Source: JABMOV01 sp964344305
GTDB taxonomy: Bacteria > Fidelibacterota > Marinisomatia > Marinisomatales > JABMOV01
Direction of reading: 5' to 3'
NCBI GenBank assembly: GCA_964344305.1
Contig: CAYFMT010000004.1
Location: 98,598-162,597 of the forward strand
Length of the DNA: 64,000 nt
The translations under genes were made by a program, and so were the position numbers. Every line of letters starts with the position of its first letter. Within the stretch, counting starts at the first letter, position 1. A model generated the notes under the pieces. The model was given only the letters and a program-made list of their open reading frames with translations, was not told the DNA's origin and did no database searches. Shown here piece after piece: positions 27,369 through 36,039 of this stretch.

Positions 27369-27918
27369 ATTTGTAATCCTTTAATGCTGTGCGCAATTTT
27401 TCCATTGCACGGAATAGGTACTTCTTAACCGTTCCTTCTGAGACTCCCATAATGGCGGCAATATCTTTGATCTTCAATTTTTGAAGGTGTTTCAGGATAA
27501 AGACCGTACGTTGCTGCTTGGGTAGGATATCCAGACATTCCTTTATGGCATCACGAAATTCGAGCTTTGGTGATTCCTCTTCGCTATCAGCCGGTATCCA
27601 GTTAATGGGATCATAGTCGCTATCAGACTTTGGTTCCACAAAATGCATTCTCGATCGTTTTCGGTGAAAATTGTAAGCAGTATTCACCGTGATTCGATAC
27701 AACCATGTATAGAATTCACTTCTGAACTCAAATTGGTGGATGTATTTGAATGCCTTTAGAAATACATCCTGATACAGGTCTTCTGCATCTTTTTCATTTT
27801 TAGTCATCTGATAGACAAGAATCATGATCCTCTCATCGTGCATTGCAACAAGTTCATGGAACGCGCTATGGTTTCCACGTTGGGCTTGAAGGATGAGTTT
27901 TCTTGTACTGTTGTCCAC
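27361..27918 (-). CDS. ECF RNA polymerase sigma factor
   Basis: A protein of 185 residues beginning at GTG (27918). It has the sigma-70 region 2 (EKDAEDLYQDVFLKAFKYIHQFEFRSEFYTWLYRITVNTAYNFHRK) and region 4 helix-turn-helix (LPKQQRTVFILKHLQKLKIKDIAAIMGVSEGTVKKYLFRAMEKLR). It is an extracytoplasmic-function sigma factor and heads an operon with its putative anti-sigma factor and three envelope proteins, so it probably responds to an envelope signal. A TTGACA hexamer on the minus strand at 27971-27966 could be part of its promoter; no convincing -10 was found. Confidence 0.93.
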   Translation of the reverse strand: MDNSTRKLILQAQRGNHSAFHELVAMHDERIMILVYQMTKNEKDAEDLYQDVFLKAFKYIHQFEFRSEFYTWLYRITVNTAYNFHRKRSRMHFVEPKSDSDYDPINWIPADSEEESPKLEFRDAIKECLDILPKQQRTVFILKHLQKLKIKDIAAIMGVSEGTVKKYLFRAMEKLRTALKDYKYV

Positions 27919-28003
27919 GAGATTACGTGAATTTCGGATTAGGGACTTAAAGGCAACAAATAGGTTGTCAAATGAGCCACTTTAAAATGATGATATATGA
28001 AAT

Positions 28004-28028
28004 GGGCATCTTTTTAGCTAAGATGCCC
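28004..28028 (-). terminator. hairpin downstream of mdh
   Basis: An 8-bp stem, GGGCATCT (28004-28011) with AGATGCCC (28021-28028), and a 9-base loop, 13 bases past the mdh stop. The U-rich tail on the minus strand is weak. Confidence 0.45.
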
Positions 28029-28040
28029 TGCTGGATTACT

Positions 28041-28976
28041 TTATAAACCGGTTTCTTCGACAGTTTTCTTCACTGCTTCCATTGTGCTCATCAACGCAGC
28101 ATTTTCCTCTTCCGTTAATGAGAATTCGAGAATTTTCTCAATCCCACCGGAACCAATGACAGAAGGGACACCAATGTAATAACCATCTATTCCAAATTCA
28201 CCTCTGCAATATGAGGCACATGGAATAACTCGTTTCTTATCCAGGATATAGCTTTCTGCCATCTCTATTGCTGATTGGGCAGGAGCGTAATAGGCTGAGC
28301 CATTGCCAAAGAGTTTAACAATTTCACCACCGGCAAATTTCGTGCGCTCCTCAATTTCTTTTATCCGTTTTTCTGAGATCAGTGCTGTCACAGGAACCCC
28401 GCCAACTGTTGCCAGTCGTGTTACTGGAACCATGGTATCTCCATGCCCACCCAGAACCAAACAGGATACATCCTGGGATGAGTAACCCGTCTCCATGGCG
28501 ATAAATGATCGAAAACGACCGCTATCTAATGCACCTGCCATTCCGGACACCATGTTTTTTGGAAAGCCTGAGTATTTTTGGAATGCATAAACCATGGCAT
28601 CAAGCGGATTGGAAATAACAATGACGAATGCTTTGGGTGCCTGTTCTTTTATTGTCTCAGCAACATTTTTCATAATACCAAGATTGATTTCAAGCAAATC
28701 TTCCCGATTCATGCCGGGTTTTCTTGGAATTCCGGCTGTAATGATAACCACATCTGAATTCTTCAAATCTACCGGATCGGCACTTCCAAGTATCTGCGCG
28801 TCAAATCCGTCATGAGGGAGAAGTTGGGTGATATCCAGTGCTTTCCCCTGAATCATACCTTCCGCTTTTGGAATATCATAGATAATGATATCACCTAATT
28901 GCTTCTGAGCTGCCAGTAGCGCCAGGTTTCCCCCGATCTGACCACCACCCACTAATGCAATTTTCTTTCTAGGCAT
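28041..28976 (-). CDS. mdh: malate dehydrogenase
   Basis: A protein of 311 residues: Rossmann start ALVGGGQIGG, substrate loop IPRKPGMNRED (Arg pattern typical for malate rather than lactate), active region GGHGDTMVPVTR and conserved NPLDAMVYAFQK. It is the LDH-like (type III) malate dehydrogenase of the TCA cycle. The start at 28976 is fixed by an AGGAG seven bases upstream on the minus strand; a frame extension of 23 codons beyond it is less likely. It stands alone, with a terminator-like hairpin on each side. Confidence 0.96.
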   Translation of the reverse strand: MPRKKIALVGGGQIGGNLALLAAQKQLGDIIIYDIPKAEGMIQGKALDITQLLPHDGFDAQILGSADPVDLKNSDVVIITAGIPRKPGMNREDLLEINLGIMKNVAETIKEQAPKAFVIVISNPLDAMVYAFQKYSGFPKNMVSGMAGALDSGRFRSFIAMETGYSSQDVSCLVLGGHGDTMVPVTRLATVGGVPVTALISEKRIKEIEERTKFAGGEIVKLFGNGSAYYAPAQSAIEMAESYILDKKRVIPCASYCRGEFGIDGYYIGVPSVIGSGGIEKILEFSLTEEENAALMSTMEAVKKTVEETGL

Positions 28977-29034
28977 ATTGACTCCTATTCTGCAATTGTT
29001 GATAATGTTGAATGATTGATGGGTATAAAATACA

Positions 29035-29062
29035 AAACCCCACAATAGAGTGGGGTTTCAAA
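29035..29062 (-). terminator. rpmA terminator
   Basis: An 8-bp stem, AAACCCCA (29035-29042) with TGGGGTTT (29051-29058). On the minus strand it is followed by TTTTGTATTTTATA, so it fits an intrinsic terminator for rng-rplU-rpmA. Confidence 0.7.
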
Positions 29063-29085
29063 GAATAGAAATGAGAGCGGGTTGT

Positions 29086-29337
29086 TTAGTCTAGTACACT
29101 CACGATTTTTCTATCGCGACCTTTTTTACCAAACCGGACGATTCCGTCTGCTGTGGCAAACAGGGAATCATCACCAGCACGCTTGACATTTTTCCCGGGA
29201 TGGATTTTTGTACCACGCTGTTTTAAAATGATGCCGCCAGCAAGGATGGACTGACCATCGGCTACTTTTACACCGAGGCGTTTTGCATTGGAATCGCGAC
29301 CATTTCTTGAGCTTCCCTGACCTTTTTTATGTGCCAT
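29086..29337 (-). CDS. rpmA: 50S ribosomal protein L27
   Basis: A protein of 83 residues, L27. The N-terminus MAHKKGQGSSRNGRDSN, followed by KRLGVKVADGQ and the tail typical of the family, matches L27. It binds at the peptidyl transferase centre of the large ribosomal subunit. It lies two bases after rplU, as in most bacteria, and is followed by a terminator hairpin. Confidence 0.98.
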   Translation of the reverse strand: MAHKKGQGSSRNGRDSNAKRLGVKVADGQSILAGGIILKQRGTKIHPGKNVKRAGDDSLFATADGIVRFGKKGRDRKIVSVLD

Positions 29338-29339
29338 GA

Positions 29340-29708
29340 TTATTTATCCTTTCCTTCTGCAGCCTTTTTTGCAGCGGGAGCTTTTTTCGCCGGTGCTTTG
29401 GCTGAGATGGTATTGATTTCCAACAGTGTGTATCCCTGACGGTGTCCGTTCTTACGCTGATACCCTTTGCGACGTTTCTTCTTGTAAATAAGAATTTTAC
29501 GGTCGCGTCCGTGTTCCAGAACTGTTGCCGTTACTTTCGCATTTTTAACTGTGGGTTTCCCAACAGTGACTTTTTTTCCGTCATCAATGAGAAGAACATC
29601 TTCAAAACTTACTTTTTTTCCAATGTCACTGGATTGAGCAGGGACTTTTACCCGGCTTCCTTTTGTGATGGTATACTGTTTTCCGCTAATGGTTACGATA
29701 GCTTGCAT
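29340..29708 (-). CDS. rplU: 50S ribosomal protein L21
   Basis: A protein of 122 residues with the L21 core (MQAIVTISGKQYTITKGSRVKVP ... KKKRRKGYQRKNGHRQGYT), which binds 23S rRNA with L20. A lysine/alanine-rich C-terminal tail (about residues 100-122) extends beyond the core, as in some FCB relatives. The start at 29708 is chosen because a GGAG lies upstream and L21 normally begins at this point; the frame could extend eight codons. Confidence 0.97.
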   Translation of the reverse strand: MQAIVTISGKQYTITKGSRVKVPAQSSDIGKKVSFEDVLLIDDGKKVTVGKPTVKNAKVTATVLEHGRDRKILIYKKKRRKGYQRKNGHRQGYTLLEINTISAKAPAKKAPAAKKAAEGKDK

Positions 29709-29746
29709 TTTCAACTCCAATAAAGCCAACAAATTTAAACTGGAAA

Positions 29747-31279
29747 TTATGACTGTTCAACATCAAGTTCTTCCGTGATATCAACATCATCCTTGGCACG
29801 GATAAACCTGAAATCATTTCTGCTTACATCCTGGTTTGGTTCAATTTTAATATGCACAAAATTCTGCCACATCAAGCCACGCATGACCTTTTTTTTCTGG
29901 GTCTTCAAGTATTCCGCATTGTCGGGGTGGAGTTCCAACCTTAGCCGGAGGTTTCGATGCTTGGATTTGTATCGTCTCAACCAGTGATCAACTCGAGTAA
30001 CCATCGTATCCTTGGCAACAATATGTCCTGAACCGTGACAGGTGGGACATTCATCTGTCATGGAATCCAGCAGACTTAGACGAATCCTCTGTCGGGTCAT
30101 CTCAAGCAATCCAAAATCAGAAATGGGTGAGACAGCAACTTTGGCTCGATCCTTTTTCAACTCTTTCCGGATTTCATAATATACTTTTCGTTTATTATCC
30201 TCTTCACGCATATCAATGAAATCAATAACAATCAGTCCGGATAAATCCCTCAAGCGTAATTGGCGCGCCACTTCTCGTGCTGCTTCAAGATTGATTTTCA
30301 GCGAATTATCTTCATGAATCTTCTTCCCGACAAACCGACCGCTGTTCACATCCACCACCACCATGGCTTCTGTTTTTTCGATGATAAGGTAAGCCCCACT
30401 CTTCAACCAGACTTTAGGACGCATGAGTTTATCAATTTCTGTTTCAATTCCCATGCTTTCATAAAGTGGTACTTTTAATCGGTATAGCTCAAGTCGATTG
30501 GCTAGATTCGGTGAAACATCCTCAAGGTAGGACTGGAGTTTCTTGTACGTTTTCTTGGAATCGATAATAATTTTATTTACATCTGATGTGAGAAGATCAC
30601 GAATAACACTTGTGGCAGTTTCCAGATCCTCATAGACGAGGGTGGGTGAATCAATATTCCCTGCCTTTTTTTCGAGCATGTTCCAGTGGGTGCGAAGCAT
30701 TTCATAATCTTTTATGATGCTCTCATCGCTCTTTCCTTCTGCCACAGTTCTAACAATGAGTCCAAACCCTTTGTCTTTCAATTTACTTGCAGTTTTTCTA
30801 AGTCGTCGACGTTCGTATTTATCCCAGATTTTTTTGGAAATACCAATATAATTCCCTCCAGGCACCAGAACGAGCAAACGACCAGGTATGGCTATTTCTG
30901 TAGTAACACGAGGTCCTTTGCTTGCGAATGGTTCCTTTATTACCTGGACGTAAATATCCTGACCTGTATGGAGATCTACATTGATATTATCCTGTTTGGG
31001 ATTTTTATTTTTTGGCGGTTGGTCATCATCGTATTCATCGATGATGTAGTCAGAGGAATGAATTTCCGAAAAGGGAAGAAAGGCATTGATATCGTACCCG
31101 ATATTGACAAATGCAGCCTGCATCCCCGGCAATACATTTTCTACTTTTCCCTTGTAAATATTTCCAACCATTCGTTGTTGATCCTGTTTTTCAACATAAA
31201 CCTCAACAAGGCGGTCATCTTCAAGGATGGCGATTCGGGATTCGCCCATACTTTCATTTATATATATTTCTTTTTTCAT
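29747..31279 (-). CDS. rng: ribonuclease G/E family protein
   Basis: A protein of 510 residues of the RNase G/E family. Motifs: S1 domain (GNIYKGKVENVLPGMQAAFVNIG), catalytic metal-binding Asp in VVVDVNSGRF and in IVIDFIDM, and a zinc-link CPTCHGSG. The length matches RNase G rather than RNase E, because the long C-terminal scaffold is missing. It processes rRNA and mRNA 5' ends. It precedes rplU by 38 bases. Confidence 0.95.
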   Translation of the reverse strand: MKKEIYINESMGESRIAILEDDRLVEVYVEKQDQQRMVGNIYKGKVENVLPGMQAAFVNIGYDINAFLPFSEIHSSDYIIDEYDDDQPPKNKNPKQDNINVDLHTGQDIYVQVIKEPFASKGPRVTTEIAIPGRLLVLVPGGNYIGISKKIWDKYERRRLRKTASKLKDKGFGLIVRTVAEGKSDESIIKDYEMLRTHWNMLEKKAGNIDSPTLVYEDLETATSVIRDLLTSDVNKIIIDSKKTYKKLQSYLEDVSPNLANRLELYRLKVPLYESMGIETEIDKLMRPKVWLKSGAYLIIEKTEAMVVVDVNSGRFVGKKIHEDNSLKINLEAAREVARQLRLRDLSGLIVIDFIDMREEDNKRKVYYEIRKELKKDRAKVAVSPISDFGLLEMTRQRIRLSLLDSMTDECPTCHGSGHIVAKDTMVTRVDHWLRRYKSKHRNLRLRLELHPDNAEYLKTQKKKVMRGLMWQNFVHIKIEPNQDVSRNDFRFIRAKDDVDITEELDVEQS

Positions 31280-31555
31280 CGCTTATCCGCTTCTGTGTTC
31301 AATCCGATAAATATCGGTATCACGTATTTTTTGGGAATTGCGCGGTCTAATCGTAGACGTGCGATTTCACTTTTGGCGGGGATATCGATTAAGGAGGGGT
31401 ATAAGAATAAAACTTGTCGAGCTCAAATACTTGAGCGAAAAAAAGGTTGGAAACAGTCCTAAATCCAGTCTCCGCCAGTGGGGAAGATAACCGAATCCTA
31501 ACATTACTACAAGGATTTAATCTCTAGTGATATGGTCCCGAAATGAATCAATATC

Positions 31556-31582
31556 TTGTGAAGTGCCTGAAAAAACTATAAA
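31556..31582 (+). promoter_or_regulatory. possible metH promoter
   Basis: TTGTGA (31556-31561) and TATAAA (31577-31582), but with only 15 bases between; the next fit, TAAACT, is at 17. Weak. Confidence 0.25.
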
Positions 31583-31625
31583 CTCTGCCGTCGTGATTTG
31601 GCCATATTGCCGCGACCATAAACAA

Positions 31626-31666
31626 GCGCTAAAAAGGATGGAAACCGGCTTAGCGCCGGTTTTTTT
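31626..31666 (+). promoter_or_regulatory. terminator/antiterminator-like switch in the metH leader
   Basis: Two alternative stems overlap. The terminator is AAACCGGC (31642-31649) with GCCGGTTT (31655-31662), loop TTAGC, followed by an uninterrupted T-run to 31666. The alternative is GCGCTAA (31626-31632) with TTAGCGC (31650-31656), which takes the terminator loop and first bases of its 3' arm. The start codon of metH follows at 31670. This suggests regulated transcription into metH; the sensed signal is unknown. Confidence 0.55.
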
Positions 31667-31669
31667 GTT

Positions 31670-34600
31670 ATGCAGAAAACAATTTCAGAAATTCTAAAGG
31701 AACGAATTCTAATCCTTGATGGTGCCATGGGTACCATGATACAGCGTGCCAATCTTTCAGAGGATGACTATCGCGGATCACGATTTATTCAACATCCGCA
31801 ACCTCTGTATGGGAACCATGATATCCTTTCACTCACGCGTCCTGATGTGATTCGGGATATCCACAATGCCTATTTGCTGGCAGGGGCAGATATCATCGAG
31901 ACAAATACGTTTTCCGCCAACCGCATATCCCAAACTGACTATGGTATGGAAGAATACTGCTACGAGATGAATCGAGTCTCTGCAAAACTTGCAAGGGAAG
32001 CGGCTAATCAGCATTCTTCAGTGGCCAAACCGCGGTTTGCTTGCGGTATTCTTGGACCCACGAATCGGACCGCTTCCATGTCCCCCAATGTGGAAGATCC
32101 TGGGTTTCGCAACGTGACCTATATGGAATTGGTTGAGGCGTATACAGAACAGATCAGAGGACTCATAGATGGTGGTGTCCACCTCCTCATGGTGGAAACA
32201 ATATTTGATACACTCAATGCAAAAGCTGCCCTGTTCGCCGTTCAAAATTATTTCTCTGAACATGCCTGTAACCTGCCTGTCATGGTCTCGGTGACAGTCA
32301 CTGATAAAAGCGGACGAACGCTGTCGGGACAAACCATGGAAGCCTTCTGGGTATCCATCAAGCATGCGCCCATTATCAGTGTGGGACTTAACTGCGCGTT
32401 TGGTGCAAAAGACCTGCGACCCCATCTATTGGAGTTATCGCGGCTGGCGGATATCCATACCAGTATTCATCCAAATGCAGGGCTTCCAAATGAGCTGGGG
32501 GAATACGACGAATCTCCGGAAGAAATGGCAGCGATCGTCAGGCAATTTGCGGAAGAAGGACTGATGAATATTGTTGGGGGATGCTGTGGCACCACACCGA
32601 ATCATATAACAGCAATTTCAGATGGAGTGAAATCGTCTCCTCCTCGAAAGATACCGGCATTGCCGGGATTCTCTCAATTTAGTGGATTGGAATCCCTTAC
32701 TATTAATTCTGATTCACTATTCGCCAATGTAGGTGAGAGGACCAATATGGCAGGTTCCGCCCGGTTCCGCAGATTGATAAGAGAAGATAATATGGAAGAG
32801 GCACTCCACGTGGCCAGGGAACAAATCCGTGGCGGTGCACAGATCATCGATATCAATGTGGACGACGGTTTACTGGATGGTCCGGACACCATGGAGAGGT
32901 TTCTTCGGTGGGCCGCAACAGATCCTGAAATCAGTGCCGTACCTTTTATGCTTGATTCATCGGACTGGAAAGTATTGGAAACAGGTTTGAAAAATGTACA
33001 AGGGAAACCCATTATTAATTCAATCAGCCTGAAAGATGGTGAAGCATTATTTGTTGAGCGAGGGAAAAAAGCCAGGCAATACGGGGCGGCAGTGCTGGTT
33101 ATGGCTTTTGATGAGGATGGGCAGGCAGAATCCCTGGAAAGGAAAATTGAAATTTGTTCCCGGGCTTTCGACCTGCTGACAAATAAATCTGGATTTCAAC
33201 CACAGGACATCATATTTGATCCGAACATTTTTGCTATTTCTACCGGTATAGATGAACACAATTCTCTTGGTAAAAATTATATAGATGCCTGTAGTGAATT
33301 AAAAAAGAAATATCCTGATTGTCTTATCAGTGGTGGGGTTAGCAACCTGTCCTTTTCTTTTCGTGGAAATAACAGGATCAGGGAAGCCATGCACTCAGTT
33401 TTTCTATATCATGCCATCCAGGCTGGGATGGATATGGGAATTGTCAATGCCAGCCAGCTTGTTGTGTATGATGATATCGATGAAAACCTGGTATCTCATG
33501 TAGAGGATGCACTTTTTGATATCACACCATCAGCCACTCAAAATCTGGTGGAGTTTGCCAGCACTGTTGAGAATGTCAAGGAGGATATTTCTAGAAAGAT
33601 AGAATGGAGGCAGGAATCCCTGCAAAACCGCATATCCTATGGATTGGTGGAAGGGGTGAGTGAATACATCAAGGAAGATATGTCTGAAGCACTAGATGCT
33701 TATGGAAGTCCCGTTTCCATTATCCAGGGTCCGCTTATGGATGGAATGAACCGGGTTGGCGTCTTGTTTGGCGATGGAAAAATGTTTCTTCCGCAGGTAG
33801 TAAAAAGTGCTCGTGTGATGAAAATCGCCGTGGATTACCTTACACCGTATATGGAGAAGGATGAATCGCTTACCCTATCTAAGAAAAAGGCTAAAATCCT
33901 GCTGGCTACCGTTAAAGGCGATGTGCACGATATTGGTAAAAACATTGTATCCGTCGTATTGGAATGTAATGGCTACTCGATCGTTGACCTGGGTGTCATG
34001 GTTCCACCAGTGGATATTATACATACTGCCAGAAAAGAAAATGTGGATATGATCGGACTCAGTGGACTTATTACTCCATCCCTGAGAGAAATGGTTGTGG
34101 TGGCCAGGGAAATGGATCGGGAGGGATTATCCATACCATTACTCATTGGTGGAGCGACAACATCCGCGAAACATACCGGGTTGAAAATCCTGCCAGAGTA
34201 TTCAGGGCCGGTGATTCATGTACGTGATGCATCTGAAAGTGTTGGAGTGGTTCATTCCCTGACCCAGCCAGATCTTGCAGACGATTTTATCCATGAGGCG
34301 AGACAAAAGCTGGAGAAATACCATATTCAAAGTGACAAGAAACGGTTGATTCCCATTCAGGAAGCCCGCAATCGATCCTATAAAATCAATTGGGATAGTT
34401 ACCGTCCACCAATGCCTAATCAGACTGGAACTTTTCAACAGGACGGGATATCCATTGACATCCTGAAAAACTATATTGACTGGACACCATTTTTTCATAC
34501 CTGGGATTTAAAAGGCAAGTATCCAGAAATATTCCAACATCCACAATATGGCCTTAAGGCGAAAGAACTGTTTGAAGAGGCCAGTGATATGCTGAAGCAA

Positions 34601-35275
34601 GTTAGCAAAGAGAATGGATTTGATGTTCGCTCGGTGTTTGGTGTCTTTCGAGCCCACAGTGATGGTGATGATATTAGAGTAAATGATGTAGCTATACCAT
34701 TCCTGAGGCAACAGGTTCGAAAGTCTAAAGGAAACCCCAACTATTCTCTGGCTGATTTCATTGCACCAAAATCCACCGTATTGAATGACTGGATTGGTGC
34801 ATTCACAGTATCGGTATTTATCAACAAATCTGAGTTGGATACATACAGGGATATTATGCTAAAAGCACTTGCAGATCGATTGGCTGAAGCCTGCACCGAA
34901 TATATCCATGAAAGAATTAGGAAGGATATTTGGGGATTTGCGAATGACGAATCATTGTCGAATGAGGAGTTGATTCAGGAAAAATACCAGGGAGTTCGTC
35001 CGGCACCGGGTTATCCTGCATGTCCCGACCACTACTCAAAATTCCAGATATTTGACCTGTTGAATACATCGGAACGCATTGGAACGGAATTAACAGAATA
35101 CGGTGCCATGGATCCTCCTTCCTCGGTGTCTGGATGGATTTTTTCCCATCCCGATTCCAACTATTTCAGTATATCCAAAATTGGAAGAGATCAGGCAGAG
35201 GACTATCGCTCCAGGCAGGGATGGTCCAGTCAGGATGTCGAAAAGTGGCTCGGACATTTAATAGATGACGTGTAA
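31670..35275 (+). CDS. metH: cobalamin-dependent methionine synthase
   Basis: A protein of 1201 residues covering the full MetH: homocysteine-binding domain (LILDGAMGTMIQ; zinc ligand in GLNCAFGA and the GGCCGTTP pair), pterin-binding domain (from about 345: NVGERTNMAGSARFRRL), cobalamin-binding domain with GDVHDIGKNIVSVVLECNGY, and the C-terminal activation domain with RPAPGYPACPDH. It transfers the methyl group of 5-methyltetrahydrofolate to homocysteine. There is no clear Shine-Dalgarno sequence before ATG 31670, as the terminator T-run lies there. It is followed by a methyltransferase gene 31 bases on. Confidence 0.98.
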   Translation: MQKTISEILKERILILDGAMGTMIQRANLSEDDYRGSRFIQHPQPLYGNHDILSLTRPDVIRDIHNAYLLAGADIIETNTFSANRISQTDYGMEEYCYEMNRVSAKLAREAANQHSSVAKPRFACGILGPTNRTASMSPNVEDPGFRNVTYMELVEAYTEQIRGLIDGGVHLLMVETIFDTLNAKAALFAVQNYFSEHACNLPVMVSVTVTDKSGRTLSGQTMEAFWVSIKHAPIISVGLNCAFGAKDLRPHLLELSRLADIHTSIHPNAGLPNELGEYDESPEEMAAIVRQFAEEGLMNIVGGCCGTTPNHITAISDGVKSSPPRKIPALPGFSQFSGLESLTINSDSLFANVGERTNMAGSARFRRLIREDNMEEALHVAREQIRGGAQIIDINVDDGLLDGPDTMERFLRWAATDPEISAVPFMLDSSDWKVLETGLKNVQGKPIINSISLKDGEALFVERGKKARQYGAAVLVMAFDEDGQAESLERKIEICSRAFDLLTNKSGFQPQDIIFDPNIFAISTGIDEHNSLGKNYIDACSELKKKYPDCLISGGVSNLSFSFRGNNRIREAMHSVFLYHAIQAGMDMGIVNASQLVVYDDIDENLVSHVEDALFDITPSATQNLVEFASTVENVKEDISRKIEWRQESLQNRISYGLVEGVSEYIKEDMSEALDAYGSPVSIIQGPLMDGMNRVGVLFGDGKMFLPQVVKSARVMKIAVDYLTPYMEKDESLTLSKKKAKILLATVKGDVHDIGKNIVSVVLECNGYSIVDLGVMVPPVDIIHTARKENVDMIGLSGLITPSLREMVVVAREMDREGLSIPLLIGGATTSAKHTGLKILPEYSGPVIHVRDASESVGVVHSLTQPDLADDFIHEARQKLEKYHIQSDKKRLIPIQEARNRSYKINWDSYRPPMPNQTGTFQQDGISIDILKNYIDWTPFFHTWDLKGKYPEIFQHPQYGLKAKELFEEASDMLKQVSKENGFDVRSVFGVFRAHSDGDDIRVNDVAIPFLRQQVRKSKGNPNYSLADFIAPKSTVLNDWIGAFTVSVFINKSELDTYRDIMLKALADRLAEACTEYIHERIRKDIWGFANDESLSNEELIQEKYQGVRPAPGYPACPDHYSKFQIFDLLNTSERIGTELTEYGAMDPPSSVSGWIFSHPDSNYFSISKIGRDQAEDYRSRQGWSSQDVEKWLGHLIDDV

Positions 35276-35306
35276 TCCAGACAATAATAATGGGATAGAT
35301 TGAACC

Positions 35307-35906
35307 ATGGAAGATGTGAATAATCCCGAATTTTGGAATGATCGGTATATCACCAATGAAACAGGCTGGGATATGGGAGGGCCAACACCGGTGTTTCAAA
35401 CCATTGCATCAAGATATCCCAAAGGGAAAGTCTGTATCATTGGGAGTGGGCGCGGGTATGATGCTGTGGAATTTTCACTGCATGGATTTGATGTAACGGC
35501 GGTGGATTTTGCACCAAGGGCTTTAGAAGACCTCAGGGATATGGCTGCCCAACAAAACACCATTGTAGAAACAGTTGAATCAGATTTATTCAATCTTCCA
35601 GCAGAGTTTAACGGTACATTTGACTATGTTGTTGAATACACGTGTTTTTGCGCCATTGATCCAGATCGCCGGAGAGAATATGAGCATGTGGTCTATTCAT
35701 GTTTGAAAAAGCACGGCCAATTAATTGGGTTGTGGTTTCCAATGGATAAAACAATGGACATGGGTGGACCACCGTGGGGAACGACAGAGGATGAAGTATG
35801 CAAGTTATTTTCAAAAAGATGGAAAATTAACCAAAACAAAGTCCCTGAGAATTCAATCAGTCCAAGAAAGGGGCGTGAAAAATTGATCATCTTTGAAAAA
35901 CTCTAA
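35307..35906 (+). CDS. SAM-dependent methyltransferase, TPMT-like
   Basis: A protein of 199 residues resembling the thiopurine S-methyltransferase/thiol methyltransferase group: FWNDRYITNETGWDMGGPTPVF, motif I VCIIGSGRGYDAVEFSLHGFDVTAVDF, and GTFDYVVEYTCFCAIDPDRR. It uses S-adenosylmethionine and lies next to metH, so activity linked to methyl metabolism is plausible. The acceptor cannot be told from sequence. Confidence 0.8.
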   Translation: MEDVNNPEFWNDRYITNETGWDMGGPTPVFQTIASRYPKGKVCIIGSGRGYDAVEFSLHGFDVTAVDFAPRALEDLRDMAAQQNTIVETVESDLFNLPAEFNGTFDYVVEYTCFCAIDPDRRREYEHVVYSCLKKHGQLIGLWFPMDKTMDMGGPPWGTTEDEVCKLFSKRWKINQNKVPENSISPRKGREKLIIFEKL

Positions 35907-35919
35907 CCACAACATAACG

Positions 35920-35975
35920 AACACCCTAACACTTTAACACCCTAACACCCTAACACCTTAACACTCTAACACCCC
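35920..35975. repeat. tandem 8-bp repeat (AACACCCT)
   Basis: Seven consecutive 8-base units between the TPMT-like gene and cysQ: AACACCCT, AACACTTT, AACACCCT, AACACCCT, AACACCTT, AACACTCT, AACACCCC. All share AACAC; the last three bases vary. No gene lies in the 133-base gap. Confidence 0.9.
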
Positions 35976-36039
35976 ATCACATTCACCCATCATCCTTCTT
36001 CCTTTATACTTCACAGTTTCTCACCCTAAGTTCGCCCCC

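Larger units (their letters stand above)
31280..31669 (+). other. 390-base gap between rng and metH
   Basis: No convincing gene is seen. It is a divergent promoter region between rng and metH. It contains a small perfect hairpin CCGAT/ATCGG at 31304-31317, near the start of rng, and the metH leader with a terminator/antiterminator pair near 31626-31666. I looked for conserved cores of cobalamin and SAM riboswitches and found none that hold up. Confidence 0.6.

Noticed and set aside
30686..31462. A 258-codon frame on the + strand opposite rng
   Set aside because: It is fully antisense to a highly conserved RNase G gene, has no recognisable motif and is rich in Phe, Ile and Cys as expected for a reverse reading.
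31440..31560. Cobalamin or SAM riboswitch upstream of metH
   Set aside because: Short stretches resemble conserved boxes, but the conserved cores and pairings could not be laid out; only the terminator/antiterminator pair is kept.
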